Positions 1 to 7,938 of a DNA stretch of 64,000 nt are shown here, in pieces (the first letter of the stretch is position 1; each line of letters begins with the position of its first letter). The stretch comes from Segatella copri (GTDB lineage: Bacteria > Bacteroidota > Bacteroidia > Bacteroidales > Bacteroidaceae). The stretch lies in contig NZ_VZCB01000045.1 in the NCBI RefSeq assembly GCF_009494395.1, positions 39,206-103,205 of the forward strand, written 5' to 3'. A model generated the notes under the pieces. The model searched no databases, was not told the DNA's origin, and saw only the letters and a program-made list of their open reading frames with translations. Both the position numbers and the translations under genes were made by a program.

Positions 1-1501
1 GGATGCTGATTTCTACGGCAAGCATGGTGGTGAAGAGTGCCAGGAAGATGAAGAAGGTGGTGGCCACGCTGCCTGCCTCGACGTCGGAGATGGCGGCGCT
101 TACTGGCAGCAGGTCTTGGATGGTCCAAGGCTGGCGACCGATTTCTGCTACTATCCAGCCCGATTCTGAGGCGATGTAAGCCAGCGGAATCATGATGATG
201 GCGGAAATGAGGAACCATCGGTATTGGGCGATTTCCTTCTTATAAACCAAAAATAGGCTGAGGGCGAAGAAGAGGATGAGCAGGCAGCCTACTCCCACCA
301 TCAGGCGGAAGGCGTAGAAGCAGATAGGGATGCTCGGCACCAGTTCCCTGGCGTCCTTGATGTAACCATATCCGAAGTATTTCATGTTCTCCCTGAGGAT
401 AGGAAGCTGGTCTTGCGCCTTGGTTTCGCGATAGGTTTTCAGGGCAACAATCGCCTTCTTGCCCCGGGCTATCTTCTCCTGCACGGATGGTTCCCGGGTG
501 CCATCCTCTTTAGTGTAACCCTTGAGAATATCGTTCACACCTGGCACGTAGCCATCGGCTGTGCGGGTGGCTAAGAACGAGAGCATGTTAGGGATGGCGA
601 TGCGCATGGCTGGCTCCTGCTCGTTTTCGTAATCCGGCTGCCGGAAGGGATGAACGGCTGCTATCGCCGTGAGGCTCTCACCCTTTCCACCATTATATAA
701 TGCTTCCATCGCAGCCAGTTTCATTGGCTGCACCTGTGCCACCCGATAGGCGGAATTGTCGCCGGTCATCGCAGCCAGCAGGGTGGCGATGAGTCCTACG
801 CCGGCACCCATCTTGATGCTCGCCTTGGCAAGTTGGGTTTCTCTCTTCTTCAGGAGATACCAGCAGCTTACGGCTACCACGAAGGTGGCGCCGATGATCC
901 AGGATGAAGTAACGGTATGGGTAAACTTGTTGATAGCGAATGGCGAGAGTGCCACATCCATAAACGAAGTCATCTCGAAGCGCATGGTGTCGGGATTGAA
1001 TTCCTGCCCCACCGGATATTGCATCCAGGCGTTGGCTACGAGAATCCACCATGCAGAAATGGTGGCGCCAAGTCCCGTGAGCCAGGTGGAGGCAAGGTGG
1101 AAGCCCCGGCTCACCTTATCCCAGCCGAAGAACATTACCGCCACGAAGGTGCTCTCCATGAAGAATGCCAGGATGCCTTCGATGGCTAGGGGAGCGCCGA
1201 ACACGTCGCCCACGAACCAGGAGTAGTTGCTCCAGTTGGTTCCGAATTCAAACTCCAGGATGATGCCTGTGGCAACACCCATGGCGAAGTTTATGCCAAA
1301 GAGTTTTTGCCAGAAACGGGTTACGTGCTTCCAGAACGGTTTGTTGGTGCGGTAGTAACATGTTTCGGCGATGCCCATGATTACTGCCAGTCCCAGGGTG
1401 AGCGGGACGAACAGCCAATGGTAGATGGCCGTGAGTGCGAATTGCGCCCTCGACCAGTCGATGGTGGCTGATGTAATGTCTAACAATAGATTTGTCATCA
1501 T
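1..1501 (-). CDS. cydA: Cytochrome d ubiquinol oxidase subunit I (partial, 3' end outside window)
   Basis: CydA is the quinol-oxidising, haem b558/b595/d-bearing subunit of the cytochrome bd oxidase in the inner membrane; it reduces O2 to water with high affinity. The reverse strand from 1501 is open for 500 codons to the window edge. The N-terminus reads TSATIDWSRAQFALTAIYHW, then LFVPLTLGLAVIMG, as in CydA, and the conserved GRQPW motif appears near residue 450 (EIGRQPWTIQDLLP). Hydrophobic helices alternate with a long periplasmic quinol loop. CydA is normally about 520 residues, so only about 20 are missing. Two ATG codons abut (1501 and 1498); I chose the first. The gene lies 75 nt downstream of a DUF4492 gene and probably shares its promoter; cydB is expected outside the window. 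Confidence 0.95.
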   Translation of the reverse strand, partial: MMTNLLLDITSATIDWSRAQFALTAIYHWLFVPLTLGLAVIMGIAETCYYRTNKPFWKHVTRFWQKLFGINFAMGVATGIILEFEFGTNWSNYSWFVGDVFGAPLAIEGILAFFMESTFVAVMFFGWDKVSRGFHLASTWLTGLGATISAWWILVANAWMQYPVGQEFNPDTMRFEMTSFMDVALSPFAINKFTHTVTSSWIIGATFVVAVSCWYLLKKRETQLAKASIKMGAGVGLIATLLAAMTGDNSAYRVAQVQPMKLAAMEALYNGGKGESLTAIAAVHPFRQPDYENEQEPAMRIAIPNMLSFLATRTADGYVPGVNDILKGYTKEDGTREPSVQEKIARGKKAIVALKTYRETKAQDQLPILRENMKYFGYGYIKDARELVPSIPICFYAFRLMVGVGCLLILFFALSLFLVYKKEIAQYRWFLISAIIMIPLAYIASESGWIVAEIGRQPWTIQDLLPVSAAISDVEAGSVATTFFIFLALFTTMLAVEISI

Positions 1502-1576
1502 AGTTGAACGGTTTTAAAATTGTTATTATATAATGTTTTTGTATTTTTTCGATGTGGTAGTTGGGAATTCAGAACT

Positions 1577-1810
1577 TTATCTGTTCAGGATTTCTTTGGA
1601 AACGAAGCCAGCCTTGTCTCCGTTTTTTGCATTACTGTTAATATAATTCGGAAAGAAGAAGAGCTTGAGCACCAGGAAGATGATGGCAAGCTTGATGAGG
1701 ATGACAGCCCAGAGCGTCTTGCCCAGGGTCATCGTCCTGAAACCATCGTAATAGAGATGGAAAATCCGGGATAGCAGTCCTTGCTTCATTTCTTCCTTCT
1801 TCATAATCAC
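1577..1810 (-). CDS. DUF4492 domain-containing small membrane protein
   Basis: A 77-residue protein with a basic N-terminus, a conserved-looking block FHLYYDGFRTMTLGKTLW, one transmembrane helix (about residues 33-52, AVILIKLAIIFLVLKLFFF) and a short polar tail. This matches DUF4492, small membrane proteins that in Bacteroidetes and epsilonproteobacteria precede cydAB. The function is not established; the position suggests a bd-oxidase accessory or assembly factor (inference). It starts the cyd operon, with a consensus promoter at 1833-1863 just upstream. An alternative start two codons in (MKKEE) is equally possible. Confidence 0.8.
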   Translation of the reverse strand: MIMKKEEMKQGLLSRIFHLYYDGFRTMTLGKTLWAVILIKLAIIFLVLKLFFFPNYINSNAKNGDKAGFVSKEILNR

Positions 1811-1832
1811 TCTTTCTTTTTGATTTCTGCTG

Positions 1833-1863
1833 CAAATCTACAATAAAATTATGTAACTACCAA
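1833..1863 (-). promoter_or_regulatory. Promoter of DUF4492-cydA operon
   Basis: Read on the minus strand: TTG at 1863-1861, a 20-nt spacer, then TAGATTTG at 1840-1833. This is the Bacteroidetes primary-sigma consensus. Transcription would start about 7 nt downstream, roughly 15 nt before the DUF4492 start. Confidence 0.6.
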
Positions 1864-2033
1864 ATGTTTTGTTGAAAAAGTTACAAAAAAGGTTGTTTTT
1901 AGGTATCTCATAAAGAAGTTGTTTAAAAGTCTTTCTTTTGACTTTCATCTGTTTATCCATCCAAAAGAATCTATCTTCTCTAAAAACTTGCTTTTTATTC
2001 CTTTATGTTAAAATCTCTTCCTCAAAAATAGCT

Positions 2034-2041
2034 TATCTTTG
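2034..2041 (+). promoter_or_regulatory. -7 box in front of the methyltransferase remnant
   Basis: TATCTTTG matches TAnnTTTG; no clear -33 element was found. An 8-bp hairpin (ATCTCATT 2044-2051 with AATGAGAT 2058-2065) follows at the expected transcript 5' end. The rest of 1864-2033 is AT-rich with no gene visible. Confidence 0.45.
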
Positions 2042-2103
2042 CAATCTCATTACAAGAAATGAGATGCAAAAAAACTTATCATATAAAATAGGAGAAAAGA
2101 AAA

Positions 2104-2270
2104 ATGGAAAAGAATGAAATGAAAGAAAATAAGGAAAATGTGGTGATTGATGATTTCGACTTCTCTCTGATAGCCGATTTCTTCAAGAGGGGGTAGATAG
2201 ACAAGGTCCTGGAGGCGAGGCTGCAGGATTTCTGGAGTTATTGCAAGCCATCATCAGGTTCTTGCAATAA
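2104..2270 (+). pseudogene. Remnant of a SAM-dependent methyltransferase gene (frameshifted, truncated)
   Basis: From ATG 2104 the first 30 codons end VVIDDFDFSLIADFFKRG and then TAG at 2194. Shifting frame in the run of five G at 2189-2193 gives VDRQGPGGEAA in continuation. Together FDFSLIADFF and RVDRQGPG look like the N-terminus of Bacteroidales class I SAM methyltransferases (FDFSLICEYF..RQGPGS; from memory of the family). Similarity stops at about codon 40, near 2230, and the second frame closes at 2268-2270 inside the 3' end of the convergent AraC gene. So the start region survives with a frameshift and the catalytic domain is deleted. The alternative, a real 30-residue peptide, is less likely because homology continues across the stop. 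Confidence 0.6.
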
Positions 2271-2274
2271 CTCC
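2234..2274. repeat. Perfect 14-bp inverted repeat at the AraC 3' end
   Basis: GGAGTTATTGCAAG (2234-2247) and its exact reverse complement (2261-2274) flank a 13-nt loop. The right arm is part of the last AraC codons; the left arm lies just past the point where methyltransferase homology is lost. No T-run follows on either strand, so it is not a canonical terminator. Confidence 0.7.
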
Positions 2275-3273
2275 ACGTCTTAATCTGAATTCCATCGGGC
2301 TTACCCCGTGTTTCCGCTTGAATGCCGTGCAGAAATGACTCTGGTAATCGTAGCCCAATTTGATACCGATGTCGGCAATCGGCAGACTTGTGTCGAGGAG
2401 ATAATGAACCGCTAAATCCATGCGGAAATCGAAGAGATACTGGAATACCGTGGTGCCAAACTCCTGCTTGAAGGCTTTCTTCAGGGTGCATTCGTTGGTG
2501 CCCACCATCGCCGCCAACTCGTGAAGCGAAGGCATTTCCTGATAGTGGGTGAGGATGATGCTTTGGGCATCGTGTATCTTGTCACGGATGCTGAGGCTGA
2601 AGGTTTGGGCGCTTGGCAAGAGACTGGCGGGTAGGAGAAATCCCGAGAGGCAGTCGATAATCTTCGATTCCAGGTATTTGGAGGCTTGGTTGCCTAACAG
2701 GCGGGAACGCTGGATGTCTCGTGCCGCCTTGATGACTGCTGCTATGGCAGGCTGGTTGTACTTGATGATGGTCTGGGTGTCGAAGGTAGGGCTGGTTAGA
2801 GGGGAGAGTTGCTCAAAAACCTCTGGGTCGTGCTCAATAAACTCTTCTATGAATTGCTGCGGGATGACCACGTTTAAGATTTCGAATTGGGTGCCCTGGT
2901 TCAGGTGAGTGTTGGCACCACCTTCGCCGCTTAGAAAACAGAGGCTTGCCTCGCCTGTTTTCCACATCATTTCCTTTTTTGTAACACGATTACCGTACAC
3001 TTCTTTCATGCTGCCTCCAAGGGTTGGCATGGAAAAGAGCAGGGCTGGTCGAACCTCGTGCTGAGCGATAAACTTGGAGTTGTTCGCCTTGCCAAAATAG
3101 TGTTGGTTCATAATGCCAAACTTCTGGTAATGCCACTCCTTGAGCGAAACTTCCAATGCATCCGATTCGATGTGGTTGCTCCGTTCCATCCCATGGTTGT
3201 CGATGAAGGTAAGGCCGTTTTGCCTTACCTCTCCTTCTACCTTTCCATCTTTTATTATCTGACAGTCAACCAT
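2254..3273 (-). CDS. AraC family transcriptional regulator
   Basis: A 339-residue cytoplasmic regulator. The C-terminal ~100 residues form the double helix-turn-helix of the AraC/XylS family: HELAAMVGTNECTLKKAFKQ, then a second helix pair ending GYDYQSHFCTAFKRKHGVSP and MEFR. The N-terminal ~220 residues resemble a ligand or effector domain with no recognised motif. In this family the C-terminal domain binds DNA near promoters; the effector is unknown. It is convergent with a decayed methyltransferase fragment and lies downstream of an outer-membrane barrel gene on the same strand with about 140 nt between them. The last 14 bases of the gene are one arm of the inverted repeat 2234-2274. Target genes cannot be told from sequence. 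Confidence 0.85.
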   Translation of the reverse strand: MVDCQIIKDGKVEGEVRQNGLTFIDNHGMERSNHIESDALEVSLKEWHYQKFGIMNQHYFGKANNSKFIAQHEVRPALLFSMPTLGGSMKEVYGNRVTKKEMMWKTGEASLCFLSGEGGANTHLNQGTQFEILNVVIPQQFIEEFIEHDPEVFEQLSPLTSPTFDTQTIIKYNQPAIAAVIKAARDIQRSRLLGNQASKYLESKIIDCLSGFLLPASLLPSAQTFSLSIRDKIHDAQSIILTHYQEMPSLHELAAMVGTNECTLKKAFKQEFGTTVFQYLFDFRMDLAVHYLLDTSLPIADIGIKLGYDYQSHFCTAFKRKHGVSPMEFRLRRGVIART

Positions 3274-3410
3274 TAGCTTTATTTTTAGTTGTTTTTATGC
3301 TGCGAAATTGCAATTAAGCAAGAAATACGTTGTAAATGTACGATTTTCTAAGTAAATATGCAAGTTTATCTCTAAATTTATAACCCTTTTTCGAAAAAAA
3401 AGCCTCTGCT

Positions 3411-3524
3411 CTATTTTCCTCCCATTCTTCCCACGGCTTCCTGGGCGGAGTTCTCGCCACGGTATTGCTTCTTGGCCTAGTTGAAGCGATAGGTGAGGCG
3501 GAGCTGCACGCTTCGGGTGTCTTC
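3411..3524 (-). other. In-frame continuation of the barrel gene beyond two TAG codons
   Basis: Downstream of TAG at 3527-3525, the same frame reads EDTRSVQLRLTYRFN, a second TAG at 3479-3477, then AKKQYRGENSAQEAV, and finally a stop at 3413-3411. This is the expected C-terminal beta-strand (LTYRFN) and short tail of this outer-membrane barrel family. Homologues usually carry Trp (TGG) at the first TAG position, as in NEWDSRS; the second may replace Trp, Gln or another residue. Confidence 0.65.
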
Positions 3525-5894
3525 CTACTTCTGCTGCTGGAATCGCACGTTGCCGTAGGTGCCATCGGTCTTGTAGCGCTTGGTGTTGAAGATATCGTTC
3601 ACGTTCAGGCTTAGCGAGAGGCGGTCTTTCAGGAAACTCTTGTAGAGCTGGAAGTCGAAGTTGTGCACGTTGTTGATGGTGAGGTATTCGTAGGTGCCGC
3701 TGCTTCGGTAGGAGAACGAGAGGTTCATGTACCAGCCCTTGGGCAGATGGAAGCCGTTGTAGAGGCTGAAGATGTAGTAGGGGTCGTGGAAGCTTTTCTC
3801 CTTGCCCATGCTGACGGCCTTGATGAAGCCCTGCTGGATGCCTGTTTGCACCTGTGGCTCGTAGAAGCCCCAGCGGTGGCGGTAGCCGAGGAAGCTGCCC
3901 CAGTTCCAGCAATGGTCGATGTTGGTCCAGGTGATGTAGCCCGTTTGCGGGTCATCTGAATCGGGTTCGATGATGCTGGTGATGTAATCCTTCACGTAGG
4001 TGTAGCTTGCCTGGAGGAAGAGGTCGCCGTAGCTTGCCTGGTATTGGAACTCGTAGCGCTGGGATGGCTCCAGCTGGCTGTTTCCTACCTGTCTCATGTA
4101 GTGGTTTGCGTAAACCGTGCCCGTGTTCAGCTCCTGGAAGGATGGGCGGATTTCGGAAGATCGGTAGCTCAGCGACTGGGAGAATCTGCCTGACTGATGA
4201 GTGAGCAGGAGGGATGGGTAGAGGTTGTCGTATTTGCGATGAAGCGGGGCTTCGGTGGAGGCTGTTCCTGGCGTTCCAGTTCTTCCAGTTTCTGAATTAC
4301 CATTTTCAAAACTTCCAATTCTTCCAATTCCAGTTCTTCCAGTTTCATCTTTCAGATAGTTCAAGCGGCTGTCTACGTGCTCGTATCTCAATCCTACTCT
4401 TAATGAGAAGGGCTTGAAATCGAGTGAATACTCGGCGAAGACGGCAGCATGGTTTTCCTTGGTGATGCTGTGGGTGGAGGTTCCCTTATCGGCAGGGGTG
4501 TAATCGGTACGCGATTCGCTCTTCACGTAGTTGTACTCGGCGCCCATCATCCAGGTTTGCTTGTCGTTGATGGTGTAGTTGGCGCGGGCCTTTGCTCCCC
4601 AGATGGTTCCATCGCTTTGCGGCAGGAGTGTGAACTTGTTTCTGGCTTCCTGCAGGGGGGTACTTGAGGCGAGGGACCAAGCGATGGAATCGCTTGGAAC
4701 GGAGGCAAGGAGGGAGACTGAAGGGAAGCTGCTTGGGGCTAAGAGGACGCTTGGGGCTACGAGGGCGCTTGGGGAGGTGGCTGCTCCTTTTCCTTTGGCT
4801 GCTCCTTTTCCTTTGGCAGCTCCTCTCTCCGAAATCTCATCCACGAATTGAGCCTGCTCCGTGTGCAGCTTCACGAAATCGCCGAAGAAGTTCAGCTTCC
4901 ATTTCTCTCCGTATTTGCCCTGGTAGAAGGCGTTTACGTGGTGCTGCCAGTCGTAATAGAAAAACTTGTTGTTGCCCGTTACGTTGTCATCTACGTGATC
5001 GTTGGTCATCGCATAGCTCGTCATCTTGAAAGGCATCGGCTGATGGATGTTGTAGCCGTCGTATTTCACTCCGATGGTTTGCTTTTCAGTCAGGGCGAGG
5101 TCGGCTCCGGCACTCCAGTAGAAGTGGTCGTTGTAGCTGTGCTTGCAGTCGAGGGTGGCGGAGGCAATGTAGGTGGTGGCGTTATCGCCAGCCTGGCTGC
5201 CGCTTACGTAATTCGTAGCGATGTCCTGTTCTTTCCATATTCCCTGCCAGTTGGCGTAGCCCAGTTTGCCGTAGTACGTCATCTTGCCGTGGGTGTAGGT
5301 GAGGTCGAGGTCGTGGTTGTTGCTCACGAAGGAGTCGAAGAGGAAGCCGGAGTTCTCCACGATGGCGAGTCCTTGCAGGTTCTTCTTGGTTGTGATGAGT
5401 AGCACGCAGCCCACGTTGTTGCCGTATTCAGCTCCGGGATGATGAATCACCTTCACCTCTTTTATCTGTGTAACGGGCAGGTTTTCTACCACGCTGTAAT
5501 CCTGCACCTTTCTGTCGTTGATGTAGATTTCGGGTGAGCCGCCGATAAATGCCTGCGGTTTCCCATCCTTGTTTTTGAACATTCCGGGAAGTTTGGCAAG
5601 CACTTCCGTAGCTGTTGGCTCCTTCTCGAGAGAAGTTCCCGAGATGCGAGCCACGATTCCGCCGTTCTTCTGGCGGAATTGCGAGCGGGTTCCCTTGATG
5701 GTTACGGCTGCAAGCTGTTTCTCCCATTGGATGCTGTCCTGGCGCAGCTTTTCCTTTATCGCCTGGATGCTATCTGTAGAAATATTCTTTGCTGTAGAAA
5801 TACTCTCTGTTGTAGTGGTCTTTGTCTGTTGAGCGTTTGCCATCATCGGGTTTCCCAGGACGAGCAAGCCGCTCATTATCAATTCATGTTTCAT
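3525..5894 (-). CDS. Outer membrane beta-barrel / TonB-receptor-like protein, C-terminally interrupted
   Basis: 789 codons to the first stop. A signal peptide (about residues 1-21, ending MMANAQ) precedes a short linker, a TonB-box-like stretch (AAVTIKG), a plug domain (about 75-165; EVLAKLPGMF, EIYINDRKV, IKEVKVIHHPGAEYGN) and a beta-barrel of the OMP_b-brl_3 type. There is no CarboxypepD-like domain before the plug. Two low-complexity insertions sit in probable loops: KGKGAA and LAPS-type repeats near residue 375, and GRTG repeats near residue 520. The stop at 3525 removes the final beta-strand needed for recognition by the assembly machinery, and homology continues in frame to 3411 through a second TAG. 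It is therefore either a recent pseudogene or depends on readthrough. Substrate unknown. Confidence 0.75.
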   Translation of the reverse strand: MKHELIMSGLLVLGNPMMANAQQTKTTTTESISTAKNISTDSIQAIKEKLRQDSIQWEKQLAAVTIKGTRSQFRQKNGGIVARISGTSLEKEPTATEVLAKLPGMFKNKDGKPQAFIGGSPEIYINDRKVQDYSVVENLPVTQIKEVKVIHHPGAEYGNNVGCVLLITTKKNLQGLAIVENSGFLFDSFVSNNHDLDLTYTHGKMTYYGKLGYANWQGIWKEQDIATNYVSGSQAGDNATTYIASATLDCKHSYNDHFYWSAGADLALTEKQTIGVKYDGYNIHQPMPFKMTSYAMTNDHVDDNVTGNNKFFYYDWQHHVNAFYQGKYGEKWKLNFFGDFVKLHTEQAQFVDEISERGAAKGKGAAKGKGAATSPSALVAPSVLLAPSSFPSVSLLASVPSDSIAWSLASSTPLQEARNKFTLLPQSDGTIWGAKARANYTINDKQTWMMGAEYNYVKSESRTDYTPADKGTSTHSITKENHAAVFAEYSLDFKPFSLRVGLRYEHVDSRLNYLKDETGRTGIGRIGSFENGNSETGRTGTPGTASTEAPLHRKYDNLYPSLLLTHQSGRFSQSLSYRSSEIRPSFQELNTGTVYANHYMRQVGNSQLEPSQRYEFQYQASYGDLFLQASYTYVKDYITSIIEPDSDDPQTGYITWTNIDHCWNWGSFLGYRHRWGFYEPQVQTGIQQGFIKAVSMGKEKSFHDPYYIFSLYNGFHLPKGWYMNLSFSYRSSGTYEYLTINNVHNFDFQLYKSFLKDRLSLSLNVNDIFNTKRYKTDGTYGNVRFQQQK

Positions 5895-6055
5895 AATCTT
5901 CTTTTTTATTTAATGCAATATGCCACAAAGTTCTTGCGAATGTTACTGCGCAGGAATCTTGCGGATGATGTTGCAAAATTACGGATAAGGAAAGAGAAGG
6001 ATTTTAATATAACGGAATTTCTTTGGATAAGATTTGTTTTTTTATGGAATAAGGC

Positions 6056-6085
6056 TTGCTGTTTCATCATAATTCGTTATCTTTG
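6056..6085 (+). promoter_or_regulatory. Promoter of the MmcQ/YjbR-like gene
   Basis: TTG at 6056-6058, a 19-nt spacer, then TATCTTTG at 6078-6085. The start codon is at 6196, giving a leader of about 100 nt that contains a direct repeat TTTATAGGATAAG (6091-6103 and 6119-6131). Apart from these, 5895-6195 holds only a weak minus-strand box (TAATTTTG, 5981-5974) that may serve the barrel gene. Confidence 0.55.
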
Positions 6086-6195
6086 CACTATTTATAGGAT
6101 AAGCTGGGGCTCAGTAAGTTTTATAGGATAAGTTGAATCTCGGCAAGTAGAACTAAATGAGAAGAAATGTAGAATTAATTTAATGTGAAGAAATA

Positions 6196-6564
6196 ATGAA
6201 TATAGAATCTGTTAGAGAGTATTGCCTCTCGCTTCCCCTCGTAATCGAGGTTTTTCCTTTTGATGAGCGGACCTTGGTGTTTCGTATTTTGGGCAAGATC
6301 TTTGCCTGTGTTGACCTGGAGCGCCCCGAATGGGTTACGATGAAATGTAATGCCGATTACGCCCTCGAACTCCGGGAAGAGCATCCCGAAATAGAAGGCG
6401 CATGGCATTGGAATAAGAAATACTGGAATCAGGTAAACCTTTATGGCACGCTGGAAGATGATTTCATCCAGGCCCTGCTTCGCCACAGTTATTCCGAAGT
6501 GGTGAAGAAACTCAAGAAAAAGGAAAAGCTTGAGCATCCTGAAATCATGGAGGTGGTAGAGTAG
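6196..6564 (+). CDS. MmcQ/YjbR family protein
   Basis: A 122-residue protein covering the full length of the MmcQ/YjbR family: an N-terminal VREYCLSLP helix, the VFPFDERTLVFRILGKIFAC strand pair, KCNADYALELREEHPEI, and WNQVNLYGTLEDDFIQALLRHSY. The fold resembles a CyaY-like double-wing DNA-binding domain, but the cellular role of these small stand-alone members is not known. It ends 3 nt from the convergent cupin gene, so the two share no terminator space. The C-terminal tail is Lys/Glu-rich. Confidence 0.85.
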   Translation: MNIESVREYCLSLPLVIEVFPFDERTLVFRILGKIFACVDLERPEWVTMKCNADYALELREEHPEIEGAWHWNKKYWNQVNLYGTLEDDFIQALLRHSYSEVVKKLKKKEKLEHPEIMEVVE

Positions 6565-6567
6565 TTT

Positions 6568-7017
6568 CTACCACTCCACCTTTTCGTTCAGGATATCGCC
6601 ATCAGTAGCATCCTCAGCTGTAAAGGTTGCACCACGATACTGCACGCAGAGCATCAGCAGAGGCTCGGCACCATTGTTGCGAACAGAGCGCTTGCCGGCT
6701 GGTGCTACTCTCACCACGCTTCCCTCCTGAATAGGGAATACCTTGCCATCTACCTGGAACTCGCCCTTGCCGCTGAGGAAGAAATACAGTTCCTCATGGT
6801 TCTTGTGGGTGTGGAGGAATCCTGTCTCTGCGTCAGGAGCAAAGCTCTGGAATGAGAACTCACCACCAGTAGCATTCACGCTCTGACCTCCGAATACCTT
6901 TCCGGGAATCTTAATCTCAGGACCCAGCTCTAAAGTGTAATCCTTGATTTCACTCATCTTGCCAAAATCCGTGGCTGTGAAGTTTTCAGCCTTTGCAATA
7001 ATCTTTGTTTCTTTCAT
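6568..7017 (-). CDS. Cupin domain-containing protein
   Basis: 149 residues from the start at 7017 (MKETKIIAKAENF). An in-frame ATG at 7062 would add a Lys-rich extension that looks like untranslated leader. One cupin domain (about residues 60-130) shows the metal-binding pattern HTHKNHEELYFFLSGKGEF and a second motif around SVVRVAPAGKRSVRNNG, where the usual His of motif 2 is replaced by Arg. Single-domain cupins of this kind bind a metal or small ligand, and no reaction can be assigned. It is divergent from an HxlR regulator with a consensus promoter at 7131-7161, so HxlR control of the cupin is plausible (inference). Confidence 0.8.
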   Translation of the reverse strand: MKETKIIAKAENFTATDFGKMSEIKDYTLELGPEIKIPGKVFGGQSVNATGGEFSFQSFAPDAETGFLHTHKNHEELYFFLSGKGEFQVDGKVFPIQEGSVVRVAPAGKRSVRNNGAEPLLMLCVQYRGATFTAEDATDGDILNEKVEW

Positions 7018-7130
7018 CTTGTCTGTTATTTTTAAATGTTTATATTTCTTTTTTTCTTTCACTTTATGTTATTTCTTATTGTGAATTTGTGAATACTTCT
7101 GTTTTCTGCTTTCATTTCTGAATTGCGCTG

Positions 7131-7161
7131 CAAAGATACTGTAAAAAACTGGTTCCTGCAA
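7131..7161 (-). promoter_or_regulatory. Promoter of the cupin gene
   Basis: Minus strand: TTG at 7161-7159, 20-nt spacer, TATCTTTG at 7138-7131. It supports the downstream start at 7017 with a ~105-nt leader. Confidence 0.6.
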
Positions 7162-7258
7162 GAGGGCACTTGGGGGTAAGATGGTTACTGGGAGGTAACT
7201 ATTGCGTGGGAATGGGAGTAAGAAAAAAGAAGCGTTAACTTAGATTAACTTGGTATGT

Positions 7259-7289
7259 TTGGTATCTTTTCGGATATTAGTTACTTTTG
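7259..7289 (+). promoter_or_regulatory. Promoter of the HxlR gene with downstream repeats
   Basis: TTG 7259-7261, 20-nt spacer, TACTTTTG 7282-7289. Immediately after the expected transcription start, AGAATATTATAG occurs at 7301-7312 and 7334-7345, with a partial third copy (AGAATAT) at 7354-7360. The spacing of the first two is 33 bp, three helical turns, which suggests an autoregulatory operator. Confidence 0.5.
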
Positions 7290-7374
7290 TAGCCTATTGT
7301 AGAATATTATAGAGTTTTGCAGAACATTATTGCAGAATATTATAGATTATAGTAGAATATAAAGAAGATAGATT

Positions 7375-7743
7375 ATGGGAAGAATGATAAAAGAAATGGT
7401 AGTACAGGACTGTCCCATCCGTAACGTTCTGGCACGCGTTTGCGACAAGTGGTCGCTACTGGTAATCTACACCCTGAAATATCATCAGGATGGCCCCCTC
7501 CGGTTTAATGCCCTGCGTAAGCTGATTCCGGATATTTCGCAGAAAATGCTTACCAGCACGTTAAAATCGTTGGAGGCTGATGGCTACGTTACCCGCAAGG
7601 CTTATGCCGAAGTGCCGCCAAGAGTGGAGTATTCTCTCACACCCCGTGCTGAAACCCTTATTCCTATTATGGATCATCTGATAGAATGGGCGCTGGATAA
7701 CATGGCTGTGATTCTGAAGGATAGGGATAAGGCAGTAGGCTGA
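7375..7743 (+). CDS. HxlR family winged-helix transcriptional regulator
   Basis: 122 residues with the complete HxlR pattern: DCPIRNVLARVCDKWSLLVI (a Cys near the N-terminus, often redox-sensing in this family), LRFNALRKLIPDISQKMLT (recognition helix region), LKSLEADGYVTRKAYAEVPP and RVEYSLTPRAETLIPIMDHL. HxlR proteins bind DNA as dimers and commonly respond to aldehyde, quinone or oxidative signals. It is divergent from the cupin gene across a 357-nt intergenic region, the usual arrangement of such a regulator with its target. Repeats at 7301-7360 are candidate binding sites. Confidence 0.88.
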   Translation: MGRMIKEMVVQDCPIRNVLARVCDKWSLLVIYTLKYHQDGPLRFNALRKLIPDISQKMLTSTLKSLEADGYVTRKAYAEVPPRVEYSLTPRAETLIPIMDHLIEWALDNMAVILKDRDKAVG

Positions 7744-7844
7744 TTTCCAAGATGATATTTCTGGAAAATTTCCCAAGATGAGATTTCCGGAAAATTATTC
7801 ATTTTTTCTGTAGTTTGGGTAATGCGTGTTTTCGGGAATCTTCG

Positions 7845-7852
7845 TATCTTTG
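7845..7852 (+). promoter_or_regulatory. -7 box of the DXS-like gene
   Basis: TATCTTTG at 7845-7852. The leader to 7939 is AT-rich with near-repeats of ATCATCATATAATCAT. No clear TTG lies at the ideal distance upstream. Confidence 0.45.
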
Positions 7853-7938
7853 CACTCGGAAATCATGATCATCATATAATCATGATTATAATCATCATAT
7901 AATCATAACTATAAGTATAAAAATTAAGTATAAAAAAT

